DNA of 64,000 bases from Centrapalus pauciflorus. Taxonomy: Eukaryota > Streptophyta > Magnoliopsida > Asterales > Asteraceae. The stretch covers positions 36,702-100,701 of the forward strand of contig JAANYP010007123.1 of the NCBI GenBank assembly GCA_020465985.1, read 5' to 3'. The position numbers and the translations under genes were made by a program. The notes beneath the pieces were generated by a model. The model was not told the origin of the DNA. It did no database searches and saw nothing but the letters and a program-made list of their open reading frames with translations. Below, piece by piece: positions 59,841 through 64,000 of this stretch (the first letter of the stretch is position 1; each line of letters starts with the position of its first letter).

Positions 59841-60330
59841 ATATGGAAATCTTCTTGGCGACGCGGACACACAAAGACTCACGTGTACAAATGGACGGCC
59901 AAGACTGCCTTTCTAAAACAGGTTGAACTTAACGAGAAGGTTTATGTTGAACACACACAGGCTTTGATTGATGCAACATCAAACCTGGCCCATGTTATGT
60001 GCTAATAAGGCCTCTCTAGTTTTACAAACAAGCACCTCGAGCATGGTATGAGGTCTTCGAAGTTCCTTATTTCTTCGCCGGTATTCCTATTAAAGGTGTG
60101 TGGCAACTCATGTTGCAACTAAAGGGAAGGCAGCCCACATATAAGCTAGTACAGTATTTAGTTGACGATATATATTTTGATTCTACTGACAGTAATTTTG
60201 TAGAGGATTTTTCAGCCCTAATGGCGCTACCGGTTTGCTAGATGAGTCTAGGTGGGGTGAAATGAACTTTTTCCTCCGATTTACAAGTCAACAACTGATG
60301 ATGAGAATTTTTGTGAACCATCGAAGATAT
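59841..60330 (+). pseudogene. pol: Copia-4 RT remnant
   Basis: AKTAFLKQVELNEKVYVE at about 59900 corresponds to the VKTAFLNGEL-EVYVEQP motif. APRAWYE corresponds to bases around 60030. LVDDIYFDSTDS at about 60158 is the YVDD motif with an extra residue. Frameshifts separate the parts. Confidence 0.7.
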
Positions 60331-60637
60331 ACTTGACATTCTACAGCAGTATAAGTGTGAGACTCTGCAACTCGAGTATCCACTGCACACTCCCCGGCCT
60401 CCAACTGTAAGTTTAGACACCGATCTTCCGGGAAAAAGTGAATGTCGCATAATACAATCTCACAGGAGGGATATAGGGATCCTTAAGATATTTGACTGCC
60501 AGAGGCCGGATATAGTGTTTTCAACATGTCTTTGTGCTAGTATTCAGGCCTGACCAAAAGAATCACCAAAACCTTAACATTCGGTAATGAAACGCATTTT
60601 TCGTTATCCTTTGAAAGGTACAACCCGAAACTTGGTC

Positions 60638-61120
60638 CTATGTATCCAAATGGAGAACCGATTTTTCGATCTCACGTGTTTGCAGATGCTGATTTTGCCA
60701 GGTTGATAGAGTGGACGAACAGCACCTCAGGAAGGAATATAGTTTTAGGCGAAGACCGGTGGAGTTTGGTTCTCCAAAAAGAGATGTGTTATCCAACCAC
60801 AAGCGAGGCTGAGTATTGTACAGCTGCGCAAGCTGTTGCGCTCTAAGTGCTTGGTGATGAGAAACACAATACGCGATTATGGAGTTCTCCACTCACCACT
60901 ATCCCTATTACTGGATGTCTCGACAGTGTAATTGCATCTTCAGCTCGCAATCCACGCTGCGCCTTCTCGACACACCATGAAGTAATCAGTTCATTTTAAT
61001 ATAAAGATCACGTGAAAAGGGACCATGAGGTTGTATGTTGTTGGCACGGAATACCACACTAAGCATCATTTTACTAAACTTTAGAACGAACCTCGTTTTC
61101 GGTTTTTAGTATCTCATTAT
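60638..61120 (+). pseudogene. pol: Copia-4 RNase H remnant
   Basis: ADADFARLI, TSGRNIVLGEDRWS and TSEAEYCTAAQAVA match the copia RNase H order (SDADYAG, KSTSG, TAEAEYVA). A stop follows, then LRDYG- and HHFLRDHVEKG-like traces up to about 61120. Confidence 0.7.
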
Positions 61121-63213
61121 CCGCATGTGATCCACCTTCCAATTAATACAGATATGGTCTGTAAATAATTCTATTTCAATCTATCATGGTTTGAAAGTTC
61201 CTTCTATTTTAGAAAATAACTGTTATTTATATATAAGGATATGTCACAGATTGAAACTCACTATTTCCTATCTGCGTATTTTTGTTCGAATAAGTTAATG
61301 AATCCTGATTAAATTGCTGTCTGTGTGAATTGTCTCATTCGAGGAGTGGGGATGCACACTAATATGTTAGTTTCTTGTATTATTGTAGGCTTAAAAGTGT
61401 TGTCGCGTTTAAATCTCGCAAAAGGAAAAGGAAAGGATACCAGTATTATTTGGGGGGAGCAGTGATTATGATTTATAAATTTTTATATTCCGTGTCTGCT
61501 TTTTTATTTTATAGTTAATTTTTTTAATTTTAGGAAGATCTTAATTTTTAATTTAATTGTTAAGTGTATCATTAAGACGGTCAAAATGCGAAAAATCACA
61601 AAAGATTTTAACTTTAAATCATATCAAAAACAAGCCAAAAACGATTTACTTTAACTTCCATTTCATTTTATTTTTATTCAAATTACGAACTCCCAAATTA
61701 TTTTATGGGACCAAAATATTCTTTTGTGTTTTAATTAATTTATCTAAAAGCCCAAAGCATTTCTTTATTTGTTAGTGCTTGTGTTTGTGTGATGTCCAAT
61801 AAACCCCGGCGGACCCGATTTAAATTGACACCTCGATCCCTCTGACCCGACCCATGACCCGCGCGCGACTTATATAAGGGCGGGCAAACGATCAATACTT
61901 CATCTTCAAGCATGTCCTTTTTTCTTTCTCTTCTCCTCACCTTACTCTCGTCGTACTACCCCCCGACGACACCTACCATAGCGCATGGTTTCAAGGTTTG
62001 GACTATTAGTTTCTTTCTTTCTAGTTTTTTCTTGCATTATTCACATCTGCCATCACCAGCCGTACACTCTCTTACTTATTTCAGTCTTTAACTTAGTATT
62101 TTACTTGTTTGATTTCAAATTTTTTTCAGTTTTTTCTTTCAGGTTTTATACTCTTTTAGGTATTGTTTAATGTGTTATAATTTCCTTATATGTAGTAGGA
62201 TAAATGTCCTTATGGTGTGTTTTACGTTTGGATTTTTCTGTCATTTCCATGACATTTTCATAAGATTCCAACTGTTTCCAGTTTATTGCTTTTGGACATG
62301 AACATTAACTAGCACTCATGCGTTTCGGATGGTCCGCACAGTCGGACCACCACCCGAACTTCGGATGTCCGACTCTAGACTTGTTTCAAAATTTTTTCCC
62401 AAGTACAAACTCATTTCGGACAACTGTGTGAGACCGGAAATCGTTTCACTGTGATCCGAATTCGGACCATCACATCAGGACTAAAATTGTTCAAAACTTG
62501 AAAAATGTCTAATTTGTTTCTCCACTTATGCATTCCTCCGATTCGTGACCCGTGGATCTAACTAATTACAGTCCTCGCGGTCAATAAGCACCGAATATCC
62601 ATCAGGTACATCCGTAAGGTTACAGACTACTATTAGTGCAGTTTTCACAACGTGCACCATCCGAATTTCGGTCCATTCATATCTATCTCGAATTCGACCA
62701 CCTTCATTGCATGTCTATGAATTTACACTTCGAACAAACGCATCATCCGAATTCGGTCCCATTTATCTCCCTCATCCGAATGTCGGTCCCACTCACCACA
62801 TTCCTGCATTATCCATTTCGGACGATCCGAATTCGATTGGCACCCGGTCATACCGAATTCGTATCCATCGCGAAATCCAACACTGTCGGATTCATGGTTT
62901 AAACAATTTTCATTGTTCTGTGTTCTCATTTCTGCATTATGCATAATAATAAAATATCACTAAAAAATATTCCATCCAAGTGCTCATGATTAGAGTTCAG
63001 GATCGTGTTTTGAGCTGAAACGGTCCATCTAACATGCGGTTCTTTAACGAGTTGACTGTGGAGCCTTGTTAGTAGAATTTATATTCTATACTAAGCCTAA
63101 GACCCGCTGTTAATCAGATGATAGACATTTTCTAGTTTCACACTCATCTAGACTTCATCTTCATGCTTTATCTATCAAGTCTAAGATTCTAACTTTGTGC
63201 CACTTTGCAGGAA
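61121..63213 (+). other. Copia-4 spacer before the third ORF
   Basis: Non-coding. A purine tract TTGGGGGGAGCAG lies at about 61450. A TATATAAGG box at 61871-61879 sits in a GC-rich context, followed by a CT-rich stretch. A cluster of TCCGAATTCGGTCC-like words lies at 62320-62890. It ends in a splice-acceptor-like signal: CTAAC at 63189-63193 and CAG ending at 63210. Confidence 0.55.
61871..61879 (+). promoter_or_regulatory. TATATAAGG box in the Copia-4 spacer
   Basis: The box is well formed and is followed at about 30 bp by a CA-rich start-like context and a CT-rich leader. Promoter function is inferred only. Confidence 0.35.
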
Positions 63214-64000
63214 AATGGATCCAGTAATCGGTTCCTTAACCATTCCCCATCCTCCTATGCCCTAATAATAACAGCGTAGCACCCGAGGAATGCATGTCTG
63301 CCGAGACGCCGAGTTTGCGAGTTTATCATCCACCATAACGGCAACTCGAACGGTCTCTTATCCTCCCTCAAGGAGTTCCCAAACCTTGCCTTCGACTATT
63401 CTCACCCGCCATCCCACATACTATGGGATGTAGCCCTTTCAACAGACAACATAGCCGTTTCCCCAGATTTAACGCCTCACACACATTCTTGGAACCGCGC
63501 CAATTAGATAACCCGACCCGCAACCTCACGTTCCCCTCCCACCCATTGAATGCGTTCCAGGCAAGTCACAACACCGAGCCTATCCGTCACAATCCTTCGT
63601 CTTTCCACATCCAGACTATATTCCCTCCATTGATCTCGTTACTATCATCCAAACCCTACCGTCTCAGAAGCCTCATACTGAATTCGAACCCTCAGGGATG
63701 ACGGGACCCCTTACCTAACATTCCGACTTTTCGCACCAAAACACCTTCAGTCCCACTGGGATTCTCTTCGCTTGTGCTCAAAATGCCCTACATCGCCACG
63801 CCTGTCCGTCACGACCTATGCGTCGAGCCCAGGTATTGCCATGTTACCTGGCTTTGCCTCGACCGACACGTGGACTATGCGGCTTTCATTTTTGAAGAAT
63901 TAACGAAGACTCCGGTGGACGAAGACAAGCAACAGAAAGGACGCAAGTATGTTCCCCTACACCGATTTCCTTCAGTCATCATCCCAGTATGCAATGGATC
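63214..64000 (+). pseudogene. Copia-4 third-ORF remnant (partial)
   Basis: The ATG at 63214 (MDPVIGSLTIPHPP) follows a CAG acceptor-like site, and a stop comes after 16 codons. From 63789 to the edge, one frame reads as the domain seen in the other third ORFs: CHVTWLCLDRHVDYAAFIFE, then GRKYVPLHRFPSVII, corresponding to the YPRF region. Homology is by eye and the rest lies outside the window. Confidence 0.55.

Larger units (their letters stand above)
52139..64000 (+). mobile_element. Copia-4: old, decayed copia element running off the right edge
   Basis: 5' LTR, PBS, motif-rich leader, Gag remnants with zinc knuckle, integrase, RT, RNase H and a third-ORF remnant occur in the order seen in Copia-2, over nearly 12 kb. 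Every coding part is shredded by indels and stops. The 3' LTR is not in the window. The assignment of 53.6-64 kb to one element is inference from gene order. Confidence 0.65.

Noticed and set aside
61441..61470. Purine tract plus TGATTATG read as the start of the Copia-4 3' LTR
   Set aside because: The following sequence does not match the 5' LTR at 52139-52490, and third-ORF sequence follows further on.
61912..62090. Possible host gene start with hydrophobic N-terminus after TATATAAGG
   Set aside because: Short, CT-biased and without a downstream exon or family match; better described as promoter-like sequence only.
1..64000. Host genes, tRNA, rRNA, CRISPR or operon structures
   Set aside because: Nothing on either strand supports them; all recognisable coding sequence is viral or retroelement-derived.

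Overview
The window looks like repeat-rich intergenic DNA from a eudicot plant. No host protein-coding gene, tRNA or rRNA could be supported. What can be recognised is an endogenous plant pararetrovirus (Caulimoviridae type) and at least six LTR retrotransposons or fragments, several nested in one another. Evidence: copia- and chromovirus-type Gag, protease, integrase, RT and RNase H motifs, primer-binding sites of the initiator-tRNA-Met type (TGGTATCAGAGC), matching LTR pairs and target-site duplications (TSDs). The copia third ORFs resemble those common in Asteraceae-type copia elements, but I cannot name the species.

Layout. 1-5602: endogenous pararetrovirus in + orientation, open at the left edge (Gag-like and protease/RT/RNase H polyprotein, a 3' ORF, a 35S-like promoter and a poly(A) signal). 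5603-13015: Copia-1, minus strand, cut inside RNase H at its 3' end. 13016-13829: minus-strand LTR-like fragment. 13830-14382 and 27892-28003: one decayed coding stretch split by Copia-2. 14383-27891: Copia-2, complete, plus strand, 13.5 kb, 669-bp LTRs, TSD AAGGG, with an intact 1023-codon third ORF. 28004-about 45235: Gypsy-2, a chromovirus-type element whose 5' LTR is split by the complete Gypsy-1 (28324-36812, TSD CTAAA) and whose RNase H is split by a minus-strand solo LTR (41778-44136, TSD AAGGT). About 45236-51893: Copia-3, minus strand, 5'-truncated. 52139-64000: Copia-4, plus strand, badly decayed, running off the right edge.

How the parts work. Each copia element follows the order LTR, PBS, motif-rich leader, Gag, protease-integrase-RT-RNase H, motif-rich spacer, third ORF. 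In Copia-2 the Gag-Pol frame is unbroken by indels. It carries one UAA between Gag and protease that is also present in Copia-1. A CTAAC plus pyrimidine tract plus CAG signal, typical of plant 3' splice sites, lies at this stop and again just before the third-ORF ATG; Copia-4 repeats the latter. The chromovirus elements show a matching theme: a strong GT donor in the LTR, an AG acceptor right before gag, and a small intron at the same codon of RT in two different elements.

The most unusual pattern is that the non-coding parts of unrelated elements are filled with short palindromic words. TTCGAATC is shared by Copia-1, Copia-2 and Gypsy-1. TCCGAATTCGGACC-like words are shared by Gypsy-2, the solo LTR and Copia-4. 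CTAACAGCTTGA is used by Copia-3. They sit in the LTR, leader and pre-ORF3 slots.
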